A stretch of DNA of 64,000 nt, taken from contig JAFZKP010000035.1 of assembly GCA_017553625.1 (NCBI GenBank), positions 30,488-94,487 of the forward strand, in the 5' to 3' direction. Below, piece by piece: positions 17,087 through 25,893 of this stretch. How positions within the stretch are numbered: the stretch's first letter is position 1; each line of letters starts with the position of its first letter. Under the pieces are notes generated by a model. The model was not told the DNA's origin. It worked only from the letters and a program-made list of their open reading frames with translations, and ran no database searches. The position numbers were made by a program, and so were the translations under genes. The stretch comes from Bacteroidales bacterium. GTDB lineage: Bacteria; Bacteroidota; Bacteroidia; Bacteroidales; F082.

Positions 17087-18793
17087 TTAAAAATCGTAAT
17101 ATTTTCTGTCCAAACTGCACCTGATGCCAAAACTGAACACAAAATCATTTTGGTTGTCAAGACCTTGTGCCTTGAAGCTGCGATGAGTCACCTCAGCAAA
17201 AACATTCATGTTGTAAGCCGGATTCACCAGATACGACACAATGACATCATTCATCATCACCGTGGTTTTTCTTCCCGTAAGGAGATAATGACCGTCATGT
17301 GTATTGATGCCGTGTTCATCCCAATCCAAAGGAATTGCAGTAGTGTAATCATTATAGACATTATGACCATAATTAGCCCAGACGTTATTCTCCACGTCCC
17401 AGTCGTCGCCATATTGTCCATAATTCAGTTTATACTGGAAATACCAACGTTTCCAGTTATATTGGGCGCGTGCCACCATCTCCCAAAGGTTACCGCCCCA
17501 AGGATGTGCCAAAGGCTCGTTGTAATGAGCGTAATTGTCTTCTCCCACTGTGTTTTCAGTGCCTTGCGGAGTATGCGAATACATATACGGTCTCACGATA
17601 TTGCCTTCCAACTGCAAAAACAGGTTCTTCACACCAAAACAATCGTAGCTTTTCACACCAAGCTGATACGACTGCTTGTTTCCTGTATAACCTTTAAATG
17701 CTATGAATCTCTTGAACGTCATCTCATCAAGGACAAACTGTCCGTAAATTGTTGTGTGCTTACCAATAATGTAACTCGCGTTCAAACCGATAAGGGCGTT
17801 GTCAGGTGACTTTCCCGCATAATATTCTGCAGAGCGCAAGAAAATTATCGGGTTAATATATTGAAAATCAAAGCCTCTTTTCATATCAATGGTCGTCACC
17901 GTCGAATCTGCCGCCATAACCTGCTGATGAGTCTGAGCCGATGCCACCACAGCGTCGAAGAATCCTATGTTGAAGCGTTTTGTCACAGCAAAATCCAGAT
18001 AATGTATCACCGCCCATTTGCGCGCGTAAGTATTGTCTGCCAAAACTGTATTTCTGTCGGTCATCTGAGCATACAAACAGGTGTACTGAATTCGCCAGAA
18101 ATCAGCAGTCGCCTTAAAATACGGGTAATTCGAGGCGTTGTCAGAAAGCATCATCGAGCGATAGCCGTCACCAATGAAATTTTTGCCGTAACCCAAAGTC
18201 ATGTCGAGCCAATATGCCGGACGATATGCCAGATATGCCGCTGCGTTGGTGAAATCCCTGCCTTTTTTCTTGAATTTATTGGCAAATCCCTGACCCGGAA
18301 CGATATGATACGTATCACAATAAGCGTCAACGTATTCAGGAAAAACAGCCTGATTCTCGCGGGCAGCAGCATAAAAAGCGAAGTTTTTACCCAAAGTTCC
18401 TTTGATTTCCGCGCCTCGAGTGTTCACCCAAGTGGTTCGATGACCGTCAGAACCGACCTGAAAGTCTATGTAAGGATTGATAGCAACATAATAATCATCG
18501 TTCTTAATCCTGATGAAGTCGTCGTTCAAGATTGAATTCAAGATATAATTCGAAAATCTTCCCTTTTTATTGATTTTAATCCTATAAAACTCGTTGACAC
18601 TGTCGAGATTGATGATAACCTTAAACTTCGACTCGACCCAGCCTCGCATCGCAGTGTGAAACAGATAATCGGAGCTGTATGCCGCCGTCTGAATCTCCAT
18701 CTCATAATCGTCGTTCAACGGAATCTGCAACTCCTGAGCTCGCGCACATAAAGCCGCCAGCATCAAAGCAACAATAACCAAATACTTTTTCAT
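17087..18793 (-). CDS. Outer-membrane beta-barrel, RemB/Wzi capsule-assembly-like
   Basis: A 568-residue secreted protein with a signal peptide (MKKYLVIVALMLAALCARA, 1-19) and then alternating aromatic beta strands. The segment LGYGKNFIGDGYRSMMLSDNASN resembles RemB/Wzi-family barrels, which in Bacteroidota are annotated either as capsule assembly proteins or as gliding-motility RemB. Location in a polysaccharide operon, 3 bases upstream of the GDP-fucose gene, favours a role in capsule or O-polymer attachment. No sign of other gliding genes is seen here. The last residues end in an aromatic amino acid (YYDF), as is typical of outer-membrane barrels. Confidence 0.8.
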   Translation of the reverse strand: MKKYLVIVALMLAALCARAQELQIPLNDDYEMEIQTAAYSSDYLFHTAMRGWVESKFKVIINLDSVNEFYRIKINKKGRFSNYILNSILNDDFIRIKNDDYYVAINPYIDFQVGSDGHRTTWVNTRGAEIKGTLGKNFAFYAAARENQAVFPEYVDAYCDTYHIVPGQGFANKFKKKGRDFTNAAAYLAYRPAYWLDMTLGYGKNFIGDGYRSMMLSDNASNYPYFKATADFWRIQYTCLYAQMTDRNTVLADNTYARKWAVIHYLDFAVTKRFNIGFFDAVVASAQTHQQVMAADSTVTTIDMKRGFDFQYINPIIFLRSAEYYAGKSPDNALIGLNASYIIGKHTTIYGQFVLDEMTFKRFIAFKGYTGNKQSYQLGVKSYDCFGVKNLFLQLEGNIVRPYMYSHTPQGTENTVGEDNYAHYNEPLAHPWGGNLWEMVARAQYNWKRWYFQYKLNYGQYGDDWDVENNVWANYGHNVYNDYTTAIPLDWDEHGINTHDGHYLLTGRKTTVMMNDVIVSYLVNPAYNMNVFAEVTHRSFKAQGLDNQNDFVFSFGIRCSLDRKYYDF

Positions 18794-18810
18794 ATCAAAA
18801 ACTTTTAAAT

Positions 18811-18859
18811 TCTAAACCTGTCAACTACTCTAAACTCTAAGCTTTCAACTCTAAACTGT
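18811..18859. repeat. Short ACTCTAAA-type repeats at the 3' end of the wzy-like gene
   Basis: Units such as TTCTAAACCT, ACTCTAAACTCTAAG and CAACTCTAAACTG follow one another across the intergenic gap and into the last codons of the upstream gene. The stop codon and the final residues NNSLELKA are thus written by the repeat. Confidence 0.45.
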
Positions 18860-20267
18860 TATTAGGTCGAAATGACATGTAAAACAATAATGCATTGAAG
18901 AAGCAGAAGAAGATTATTCCCAACTGCACCTCAAAAATCGACTCGAACAACGCGTTGAAGCCTATCATCAGCAAAAACGAGAAATACAACATGTCAAATC
19001 TCTTCAATTTTATCCAAAGCACCAACGGAATCACAAAATACGCAAGCAAAAGCAGCAATCCGATGATTCCGACGCTTATTATCGTATCAAAAAACATGTT
19101 ATGTGCATTTATCTCTTTGTCGATTGCAAATCTTATAAATTGATATTCAACAAGATACGCCGAGATAATCTCGGGATCGACACCAAGTTTCACAGCTTTT
19201 GCCATCATATCGTTGCGCATCTTCTCATCAGGCTCATAGTAATAATCGTTGATAACTTCATCGATTTCAGCCGCCATCTTCGGGGTGATTATCTCAACGA
19301 TTTTGTCTTTGTACTTACGATAAGCCGCTTGAGTTGCATCGGTTCTGTCGCCTGTTCCGACACCAAAAAGCCAGCTTTCCTCCAAGACGGATTTGTATCC
19401 TTTAAACTGCACCAGACGATGGTCGGAAGAGTGTTCTGACTTGATATTACTGACAGTTTCCGTGATTCTTGAAACGCTGGAAGGAAAAGCCAGACATGCC
19501 CCGACGACAGCTATCACGAAGACACCACCCATTATCAAGCCCATTTTCTTCTTTTTCATGATGAAAGTAAGGCTGATCCATTGCAAGACAAACAGCAAAA
19601 CCATCCAAATCAAGCCGGCACGCGACCTCACCAAAATGATGAAAACAACAAGGATAATATACGCTATTATGCTGATTACCTTAATTTTACGATTCTTATT
19701 TTCAAAAATCTCCATGAAACAAAACATCAAGCCAAGGCTGGCGTACATCGAAAGATAACTATGATGCACATAATAAAGCTTCATCAAACTCTGGTCGAAG
19801 AACCTTGAAGTCGTAGCGCCATTGAAAATAACATCATAAATGGCATAAAACAGATTCATGAAGAAAAACATGATACAGCCCGCAACAAGAGAAAATCCTA
19901 TGGCTTTCAGTCTTTCTTTGTTCATATACGACATGTCAGAGAAGATGAAAATCATCGGGAAAATCAGGAAGCCGAGTTTCTTGCTGACCTGCGCCCATCC
20001 CACCGACTGGTTCTCCGAATAAATCATCCCGACAAGATATATGACCCATGTCAAGGCAAAAATGATATAAGCCCATTTGAATTTCAGCTGTTCTTTGTTA
20101 AGACTGAATTTCTGGTCAAAAATGACTTTAAAAACAACGCAAACGAGCAACGCCACCTCGCCACACTGCGCCGCAAACCAGTGAAACGGTATCACAAAAG
20201 CCAGAACCATCATTATCAAGAGTTCAGCTTTCTGAAAAGGTCGCAAACCTTTGAAAATATTTTTCAT
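18837..20267 (-). CDS. O-antigen ligase/polymerase-like membrane protein (Wzy/WaaL family)
   Basis: A 476-residue protein with about 12 membrane helices and one large periplasmic loop (about 290-380). That loop begins HSSDHRLVQFKGYKSVLEESWLFGVGTGD, the conserved Wzy_C-type region, and ends with NAHNMFFDTIISVGIIGLL, where the His is conserved in the family. It is either the repeat-unit polymerase or the ligase. The presence of a flippase and no other candidate polymerase in the operon favours polymerase. It is the first gene of the minus-strand operon; no clear TAnnTTTG promoter was seen in the 140 bases upstream. Confidence 0.88.
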   Translation of the reverse strand: MKNIFKGLRPFQKAELLIMMVLAFVIPFHWFAAQCGEVALLVCVVFKVIFDQKFSLNKEQLKFKWAYIIFALTWVIYLVGMIYSENQSVGWAQVSKKLGFLIFPMIFIFSDMSYMNKERLKAIGFSLVAGCIMFFFMNLFYAIYDVIFNGATTSRFFDQSLMKLYYVHHSYLSMYASLGLMFCFMEIFENKNRKIKVISIIAYIILVVFIILVRSRAGLIWMVLLFVLQWISLTFIMKKKKMGLIMGGVFVIAVVGACLAFPSSVSRITETVSNIKSEHSSDHRLVQFKGYKSVLEESWLFGVGTGDRTDATQAAYRKYKDKIVEIITPKMAAEIDEVINDYYYEPDEKMRNDMMAKAVKLGVDPEIISAYLVEYQFIRFAIDKEINAHNMFFDTIISVGIIGLLLLLAYFVIPLVLWIKLKRFDMLYFSFLLMIGFNALFESIFEVQLGIIFFCFFNALLFYMSFRPNNSLELKA

Positions 20268-20350
20268 TTTTAAATTATTGACTATTAAACAATTACAAGA
20301 CCTTTTTACACAGCTTCGCCACTTGGGTCACAGATGCGAACCAACAAAAA

Positions 20351-20392
20351 AAGCCTTATTTTTATTAATCGACAAAAATAAGACTTTTTTTT
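20351..20392. terminator. Bidirectional terminator-like hairpin
   Basis: CTTATTTTT (20355-20363) pairs with AAAAATAAG (20374-20382), with runs of A on the left and T on the right. It can therefore end transcripts on either strand, chiefly the plsC-like gene that stops at 20406. It separates that gene from the polysaccharide operon. Confidence 0.7.
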
Positions 20393-20405
20393 AAATAAAT
20401 ATAAA

Positions 20406-21689
20406 TTAATTGAACAAATCCAACTCCTTGAATTCTCTTCTCAGATTCTTGTTGAAAACCCAGCGCAAATCGGACGTCCAGAGTCGGACGTACTCGCTGT
20501 AGTCGAAATAAAAGACATAGCTGTAATACAGGAAAATCGAGCCCAGCGCCGCGTATTCCCAAGGCACGAGACAGAACAGCAGCGTCACGCCCGTCGCCAT
20601 GATAAGCGGATGCAAAATAAGCTCTACGCACACGTTAACAGTGTTGCGGAAAGCCTTGTCTTTCAAGTTTTTAAGTATAAACCACGCTGTAATCCATATC
20701 GGACTCGACACGGCGGCGGCAGCCACGAAAACCGGCAACCCGAGAAGCACCAAAAACGTCTTCCAAAGCGTCCTCCAGAACGGGACACGCATCGCCACAG
20801 AACTGACAGATATGCCCTGCTCCTTCCTGTGTTTTGTGAATTCCATGACTTTTTGAAAAATCTCTTTCGATTTTTCAGGCTCTTTCTCCTTGAACTTCAA
20901 AATATTAGAGATGAAACGCCTGTTTCTCTCAAGTTGTTTTTTCTGTGTTATCGGCAGTCGTCCCGATTTTATCTTTGTCATCTCCCAGATGGCGTCATAA
21001 TCTTCATTATCAGGCACAAACGAGATAAGTTCCGACATCCTTTGCGTGAGAATCGCCTTCAATTCATTGATAATCACAGCTTCGTTCTCGCCTTCGTGTT
21101 CCTTCACAAATTCCGTCACATTGATTGGCTTGCCATAGCTCACCAAAATCGTCGAGCGGAAACGGAAATAGTCGCCATATTCCAAGCCAACGGGCACAAT
21201 ATAAACAGGTTTCTCGTGTCCGAACTGGCGGTTCGCGTCAAGTGCGATGTGGAAAATGCCCTTGCTCAGCTGGCGCAGCGAGTGTTTGGTGCGGTGAGCA
21301 GCCTCTGGGAAGAGGTACAACGGAACCTCGTCATGCATCACGTCGACGGCCTGGTCGATGGTGTCGCCGTTTTTGTCGCGCACCGCCCCGATGCCGTCAC
21401 GAATCCTGAAAATAGGCAGGATTCGCAGCCATTTCAAAACCTTAGCCGTATGTGGATTGCTGAAGATGTCGCCTCTTGCGATGAAAACCTTTTTCTGCCG
21501 CGACGTGGCGAGAAGCACCAGCGCGTCCATCAAGGTGTTGCAGTGGTTTGAGCCGAAGACACATGCCCCGTCAGCAGGGATGTTCTCCCTCCCGATTATC
21601 TTAAACCTCCTGAAACTGCGGTATGTATGAAGATCCACAAAATGCTTCAAAAAAGAATAAAGCTTGTCATCATCCTGAATTTTTCCCAT
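20406..21689 (-). CDS. PlsC-like 1-acylglycerol-3-phosphate acyltransferase
   Basis: A 427-residue lysophospholipid acyltransferase. The catalytic NHxxxxD motif is NHCNTLMD (48-55); the acceptor-binding block is LFPEAAHRTKHSLRQLSKG (about 127-145, with Ala for the usual Gly of FPEG), and later blocks have PVGLEYGDYFRF. The long C-terminal part (about 270-427) contains three to four hydrophobic helices, longer than the E. coli enzyme and typical of the larger Bacteroidota forms. It should make phosphatidic acid or acylate another membrane lipid at the inner membrane. Transcribed alone; a hairpin follows the stop. Confidence 0.85.
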   Translation of the reverse strand: MGKIQDDDKLYSFLKHFVDLHTYRSFRRFKIIGRENIPADGACVFGSNHCNTLMDALVLLATSRQKKVFIARGDIFSNPHTAKVLKWLRILPIFRIRDGIGAVRDKNGDTIDQAVDVMHDEVPLYLFPEAAHRTKHSLRQLSKGIFHIALDANRQFGHEKPVYIVPVGLEYGDYFRFRSTILVSYGKPINVTEFVKEHEGENEAVIINELKAILTQRMSELISFVPDNEDYDAIWEMTKIKSGRLPITQKKQLERNRRFISNILKFKEKEPEKSKEIFQKVMEFTKHRKEQGISVSSVAMRVPFWRTLWKTFLVLLGLPVFVAAAAVSSPIWITAWFILKNLKDKAFRNTVNVCVELILHPLIMATGVTLLFCLVPWEYAALGSIFLYYSYVFYFDYSEYVRLWTSDLRWVFNKNLRREFKELDLFN

Positions 21690-21709
21690 AGCTTTTGCTT
21701 TTGAAACGA

Positions 21710-21717
21710 CAAATTTA
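21710..21717 (-). promoter_or_regulatory. Possible -7 element of the plsC-like gene
   Basis: Minus-strand TAAATTTG fits TAnnTTTG 21 bases upstream of the start codon. No TTTG is present at the right spacing, so support is weak. Confidence 0.35.
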
Positions 21718-21748
21718 CGAATTTTTCTTCAAAATGAAAGATTATTTG

Positions 21749-21756
21749 TAATTTTG
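21749..21756 (+). promoter_or_regulatory. -7 element of the FMN-binding gene
   Basis: TAATTTTG, 34 bases upstream of the ATG at 21791. A clear -33 box is not seen. Confidence 0.45.
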
Positions 21757-21790
21757 CCAGCGAAATTTAAGAAATAACAAACTGAATAAA

Positions 21791-22285
21791 ATGAAAAGCA
21801 TCAAAATTTTAAATTACGTTTTCGTCGTCGCTCTCGGCTTCTTCGCCGTGATGTTCGGCATCGACCGTTTCGGAGGCAAACACGCTGAGCAGCCAGCTGA
21901 CACCATTCTCTACACAGAAGAATATTGCAAAGATATCGTAGGCTTTAACGATGTCATTCCTTTGGAAATCTATATCGTTGACGGCAAAATCTCATACATC
22001 AGCATCCTTCAAAACAAAGAGACTCCAGGTTTTTTGAGAAAAGTCACAAATGCCGGTCTCGTTGAGAAATTCTACGGTTTGACACCTAAAGAAGCTGCCA
22101 AATTGGAAATCGACGCGGTGAGCGGAGCCACTTACAGCTCAAACGCCATCATCAAATCGGTGAAGACCCGCATGGCGATTTACGAAAAGGAAGTCAACCC
22201 AAGCCCGTGGACATGGCAGCTCTTCGGCATCATCGGATGCGCCGTGGTGCTTTGTGTTTTAAGCATTCTCAAAAGATATAATTAA
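21791..22285 (+). CDS. Membrane-anchored FMN-binding domain protein
   Basis: A 164-residue protein with a membrane segment at each end (about 7-23 and 143-160) around one FMN-binding domain. The flavinylation motif DAVSGATYSS (108-117) has Thr114 at the position to which ApbE links FMN through a phosphoester in NqrC/RnfG-type proteins. It is shorter than NqrC or RnfG and stands alone, so it is probably an accessory electron carrier at the outer face of the inner membrane. It ends inside the convergent Omp85-like gene (17-base tail-to-tail overlap). Confidence 0.82.
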   Translation: MKSIKILNYVFVVALGFFAVMFGIDRFGGKHAEQPADTILYTEEYCKDIVGFNDVIPLEIYIVDGKISYISILQNKETPGFLRKVTNAGLVEKFYGLTPKEAAKLEIDAVSGATYSSNAIIKSVKTRMAIYEKEVNPSPWTWQLFGIIGCAVVLCVLSILKRYN

Positions 22286-23633
22286 ACCCGATATACGCTT
22301 TCATCCCTTCGCCGTCAAGCTTGTTGAGGGCTTTGGCGAATTCTGCTGAGACCACGAAATTCTTGTTCATGATGAGCTTTAAGCCGCATCCGGCAGAGGT
22401 GTGGAGACTTTCGTCTTTACCACTGTAAATCAGGTTGTAATCTATGTCTGATGTCATGTTTTGAAGCTTTTCCATCGCCTCTTTTTGCTCCTCAAGACGG
22501 AATGTCTGCGTCACCATGCCCATGTCGAACATCGGATTCAATGCCACGCACCAGTTCTGGTTAATGAACTTGAAATTGGTGATACGCCAACGCAACTCAG
22601 CATTCAGCCATGCCACTCCCTGACCAATCACGCTGTTACGGTTGATACCGCGACCGGTAGTAGAACCGCCGTACGCCTCGGTGTAAATCTTCTTATAAAA
22701 CATGAGATTGGTGTTCATCATCGCATAGAACGGGATGTCGCCCGCGATGACGTTTTGAGTGCCAATACGATAGCTGAATGTCAGGTGGTCGCCCAAAACA
22801 GGAATGTAATGATGGAACACACCTGTGAATGTCAGATGGTCGTAACCGTGTTTGTCAATAAAATCTGGAGCTGCCGTGAATGTTGCCTCGAAATAAATAC
22901 CGCGTGTCGGGTCGTTTTCGTAGTTTTTCGAATCGTAAACTATGCCAGCTTTAAACTGTGTGACATTGCCACCGCCAACTTCATTGCCACGGATAAGTCC
23001 ACTTTGGCAATACAAGTCATAAAGTGTGTATTGATTCTCATACTTTTTGATACTCAGCTGATTAAAATCGTAATTGTAGAAAGCCAATCCGACTCCATAA
23101 TATAGATTATTCAAATTGCCAATCTTTTGTCTCATGCTCACAACCGCACGGAACTGCCGTCTGTCGGTGTAATACAAACCGCTTTCGGCCATTCCTGGTT
23201 CAGTGATTTCATAAGGATTCATTTGAACAGCGGCATCTTTATAGTAAGGTGCTGCATATCCGTTGAAACCGTAAAAATCGAATTTCTTATCGATAAAATA
23301 TCCGAAATCAGCAAAGAGGATGCCTTTTGGGATGACGTTGTTCCAATATGAGTAAGAACGAAAAATGCTCGAACCTTTAGTGTATGTCGACACTTCGAAG
23401 TTCATCTTGAAGTTATAATTAGGATATTTCGAGCCGTCACCATAGTTGAATACGTCGAGACAAACTCCGTATTGGAATCCCATATCGCTGTTGAAGCCCA
23501 CCACAGGCAATGGTCCGAAGTTCCAGCCTTTTTTGATGATTTCGCCTTTTTCGTTTAAGGTCTTGCCGTTATCCTGAGCTGCCAATCCGAACGTCAGCAA
23601 CATGAGACATAATACGATAATGCTTTTTTTCAT
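22269..23633 (-). CDS. Omp85/BamA-like outer-membrane protein
   Basis: From the preferred start at 23633 the protein has 454 residues and begins with a signal peptide (MKKSIIVLCLMLLTFGLAAQ). The frame opens ten codons earlier at 23663, but that leader would precede the signal peptide. The rest is beta-rich barrel sequence. GGSTTGRGINRNSVIGQG and AELRWRITNF resemble the strands flanking loop 6 and the C-terminal barrel of BamA/TamA-family surface antigens, and the last residue is Phe (AYIGFNYIF). POTRA repeats are not seen, so it is a barrel-only member. It follows rsmI and converges with the FMN-binding gene. Confidence 0.75.
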   Translation of the reverse strand: MKKSIIVLCLMLLTFGLAAQDNGKTLNEKGEIIKKGWNFGPLPVVGFNSDMGFQYGVCLDVFNYGDGSKYPNYNFKMNFEVSTYTKGSSIFRSYSYWNNVIPKGILFADFGYFIDKKFDFYGFNGYAAPYYKDAAVQMNPYEITEPGMAESGLYYTDRRQFRAVVSMRQKIGNLNNLYYGVGLAFYNYDFNQLSIKKYENQYTLYDLYCQSGLIRGNEVGGGNVTQFKAGIVYDSKNYENDPTRGIYFEATFTAAPDFIDKHGYDHLTFTGVFHHYIPVLGDHLTFSYRIGTQNVIAGDIPFYAMMNTNLMFYKKIYTEAYGGSTTGRGINRNSVIGQGVAWLNAELRWRITNFKFINQNWCVALNPMFDMGMVTQTFRLEEQKEAMEKLQNMTSDIDYNLIYSGKDESLHTSAGCGLKLIMNKNFVVSAEFAKALNKLDGEGMKAYIGFNYIF

Positions 23634-23659
23634 GGTTTTCTTATTTAATGAGTCTGTTG

Positions 23660-24346
23660 TCATTCAAAACATACTGAGGAAACTCCTTCCAAAACTATTA
23701 CTATTTCTCCTTTGACTTCTTTTTGTTTGAAGTATTTTATCACTTCCTCGAGAGTTCCGCGCACGTTTTCTTCATGAATCTTCGTCAGTTCACGCGCCAC
23801 CGACACTCTGCGGTCAGGACCTGCCGCTTCTGCAAGCTGTTCAAGCGTCTTCACAAGTCTGAACGGCGATTCATAAAGAATCGTAGTGTATTCGTTTTCA
23901 ACAACTTGCTTTATCTTCGTCTGACGGCCTTTTTTATGAGGCAGAAACCCTTCGAAGATGAAATGGTCGGCAGCGAGACCTGAGTTCACCAACGCCGGCA
24001 CGAAGGCGGTGGCGCCCGGAAGACACTCTACTTCCACGCCGCGTTTTATGCATTCGCGCACGAGCATGAAACCCGGGTCGGAAATCGCCGGAGTGCCGGC
24101 ATCCGTCACTAAAGCCATGCGCTCGCCGTTGGCGATACGTTCCGCAATACGTTCCACAACGACGTGCTCGTTGTTAAGGTGAAACGCCTGCATCGGCTTG
24201 CTTATCTCATAGTGTTTCAATAAGTTACCGCTTGTGCGAGTGTCCTCGGCAAGTATCACGTCGACTTCCTCGCGCAAGACACGCAACGCCCTCAAAGTGA
24301 TGTCCTCGAGGTTGCCAATCGGTGTGGGGACTAAAAACAATTTCAT
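23660..24346 (-). CDS. rsmI: 16S rRNA (cytidine-1402-2'-O)-methyltransferase RsmI
   Basis: A 228-residue tetrapyrrole-methylase-fold enzyme. The start LFLVPTPIGNLEDITLRAL (3-21) and ILAEDTRTSGNLLKHYEI are diagnostic of RsmI, as is VTDAGTPAISDPG in the SAM-binding region. It methylates the ribose of C1402 in the ribosomal P site. It overlaps the upstream acidic gene by 4 bases and is followed closely by the Omp85-like gene, so the three are probably one transcript. Confidence 0.95.
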   Translation of the reverse strand: MKLFLVPTPIGNLEDITLRALRVLREEVDVILAEDTRTSGNLLKHYEISKPMQAFHLNNEHVVVERIAERIANGERMALVTDAGTPAISDPGFMLVRECIKRGVEVECLPGATAFVPALVNSGLAADHFIFEGFLPHKKGRQTKIKQVVENEYTTILYESPFRLVKTLEQLAEAAGPDRRVSVARELTKIHEENVRGTLEEVIKYFKQKEVKGEIVIVLEGVSSVCFE

Positions 24347-25146
24347 ATAAACCTTCTTTCCACGAGGTCATTGAGCATGGTGTAAGCCTGCGACTCAGTA
24401 TCCCATTGAAGCTCAATCTGAAGCTCGCTCATGTAAATCTTAGCGCCCGACAATGTCGGAAACTCGTTGAGCGCCTCTATTGATTTGTTGTATCTCTCAA
24501 AAGAACCTTTAAACAAATCATTGATAATCATCATCTTATCATTGATACCGAGAGCCGCGCGAATATCGGAGACATGTGTTCTGTGCAGGCGTGCAGCGAG
24601 GCTGTTGTCCTCTTCGACAGGTTTTTTCTCCTCTTGCGGCGCGACAATCATAGGGCTGTCCTCGTAGTCGTCTTCATTAATCGGCTCGATATGGAAGGTC
24701 TCATCTTCTTCATCTTCCCAGTCCTCATCGTCAATTTCCTCTTCTTCGGACAAAACAGGTTCTTCATCAGGTAAAACCTGTTTATCATCAGGCTCATCGT
24801 GTTCTTCAACTGGCAAAACATCTTCATTAACAGGCAAAACAGGATTTGCCACAACATTTTCCGGAGTCTCTATTTCGAGTTCCACATCGTGTTTTATAAT
24901 CTCACCACCTTCATTGATTTCTTTTTCAAAAGAATCTGTTTTATCAGAATTTAAAAAATCCTTATCCACTTGATAATCACAGAGTAAGTCATACAAATCG
25001 CGGGTACGTTCCATCATCACGTCGAGGTCGAGACGGCTCATCTCACGGTCGTTGCGATACATATAATCCACTTGCACCATCATGCGGCCCAGCTGGTGTT
25101 TCAGCTCAAGCACGATATTTTTTTCATCATTTTTTTGTGTTTCCAT
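24343..25146 (-). CDS. Conserved hypothetical protein with acidic linker
   Basis: A 267-residue protein with no recognised function. The N-terminal 65 residues are helical and charged. The middle (about 85-170) is a low-complexity, Glu/Asp/Val/Pro-rich stretch. The C-terminal 85 residues ([37 protein letters not shown]...) look like a compact helical domain that I recall as conserved in Bacteroidota hypothetical proteins. No signal peptide or membrane segment is seen. Translation is coupled to rsmI (4-base overlap). Confidence 0.75.
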   Translation of the reverse strand: METQKNDEKNIVLELKHQLGRMMVQVDYMYRNDREMSRLDLDVMMERTRDLYDLLCDYQVDKDFLNSDKTDSFEKEINEGGEIIKHDVELEIETPENVVANPVLPVNEDVLPVEEHDEPDDKQVLPDEEPVLSEEEEIDDEDWEDEEDETFHIEPINEDDYEDSPMIVAPQEEKKPVEEDNSLAARLHRTHVSDIRAALGINDKMMIINDLFKGSFERYNKSIEALNEFPTLSGAKIYMSELQIELQWDTESQAYTMLNDLVERRFI

Positions 25147-25166
25147 GATAAAATTCTTTACTTTTG
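25134..25166 (+). promoter_or_regulatory. Promoter of thymidine kinase
   Basis: TTTG (25134-25137), 21 bases, TACTTTTG (25159-25166), 37 bases ahead of the ATG at 25204. It lies partly inside the 5' end of the divergent hypothetical gene. Confidence 0.6.
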
Positions 25167-25172
25167 TAGCAA

Positions 25173-25180
25173 CAAAATTA
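25173..25180 (-). promoter_or_regulatory. -7 element of the acidic gene/rsmI operon
   Basis: Minus-strand TAATTTTG, six bases from the opposing tdk -7 element, so the two promoters face each other and their transcripts overlap. No good -33 TTTG is seen. Confidence 0.4.
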
Positions 25181-25203
25181 TAAAAAAATTAAATACGTCG
25201 GAT

Positions 25204-25797
25204 ATGTTTCTCGAAAAAGATTCTCATAATAAGTCACAAGGATGGATTGAGGTGGTGTGCGGCTCAATGTTTTCTGGCAAAACCGAAGAATTGATACGTC
25301 GTTTGAACCGTGCCAGAATCGCCAAATTAAGAGTCGAGATCTTCAAGCCTGGAATCGACACGAGATACAGCGAGGAGGACGTGGTTTCGCACAACGCCAA
25401 CGCCTTGCATTCCACCCCCGTTGAAAACGCGCAGCAGATTTTGTTTTACGCCAACGAATGCGACGTAATAGGCATCGACGAGGCGCAGTTTTTCGGGAAC
25501 GAACTCATTGATGTCTGCCAACAGCTTGCAAATCAAGGTATTAGGGTTATCATTGCAGGTCTCGACATGGACTTCCTTGGCAAGCCATTCGGTCCGATGC
25601 CGCAACTCATGGCGATAGCGGAAGACGTCACCAAAGTTCACGCGATATGTATGCGATGCGGAAGCTTGGCACAATACTCGCACCGTACCATCGCCGGCGA
25701 CAAACTCGTGGTTTTAGGCGAGACCGAAAGCTACGAACCCCTCTGCCGCGAATGCTACAACAAAGCAATGGCGGAAAAGCAACAACAGCAACAATAA
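25204..25797 (+). CDS. tdk: Thymidine kinase (type II)
   Basis: A 197-residue enzyme from the ATG at 25204; the frame stays open upstream, but that extension would run across the promoter and has no family match. The P-loop is GSMFSGKT (20-27), followed by the catalytic region IDEAQFF and the lasso-loop zinc ligands CMRCG and CREC near the C-terminus. It phosphorylates thymidine to dTMP in the salvage pathway. The C-terminus ends in a glutamine run (CAACAACAGCAACAA codons), which is a harmless tail or a slippage-prone tract. Confidence 0.95.
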   Translation: MFLEKDSHNKSQGWIEVVCGSMFSGKTEELIRRLNRARIAKLRVEIFKPGIDTRYSEEDVVSHNANALHSTPVENAQQILFYANECDVIGIDEAQFFGNELIDVCQQLANQGIRVIIAGLDMDFLGKPFGPMPQLMAIAEDVTKVHAICMRCGSLAQYSHRTIAGDKLVVLGETESYEPLCRECYNKAMAEKQQQQQ

Positions 25798-25843
25798 AAA
25801 AGGCAATTTTTCGTAAAATATTATAAAAATAAGGTTTTAGGAA

Positions 25844-25874
25844 TTGACTGACATTTTCTGAAACTGTATTTTTG
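25844..25874 (+). promoter_or_regulatory. Promoter of the macroglobulin gene
   Basis: TTG (25844-25846), 20 bases, TATTTTTG (25867-25874), 19 bases before the ATG at 25894. The leader is therefore very short. Confidence 0.55.
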
Positions 25875-25893
25875 TGATTTAAAATTAAATCTC

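Noticed and set aside
20281-20350. A possible small RNA gene upstream of the wzy-like gene
   Set aside because: No conserved structure, promoter or tRNA-like fold could be seen beyond the hairpin at 20351-20392.
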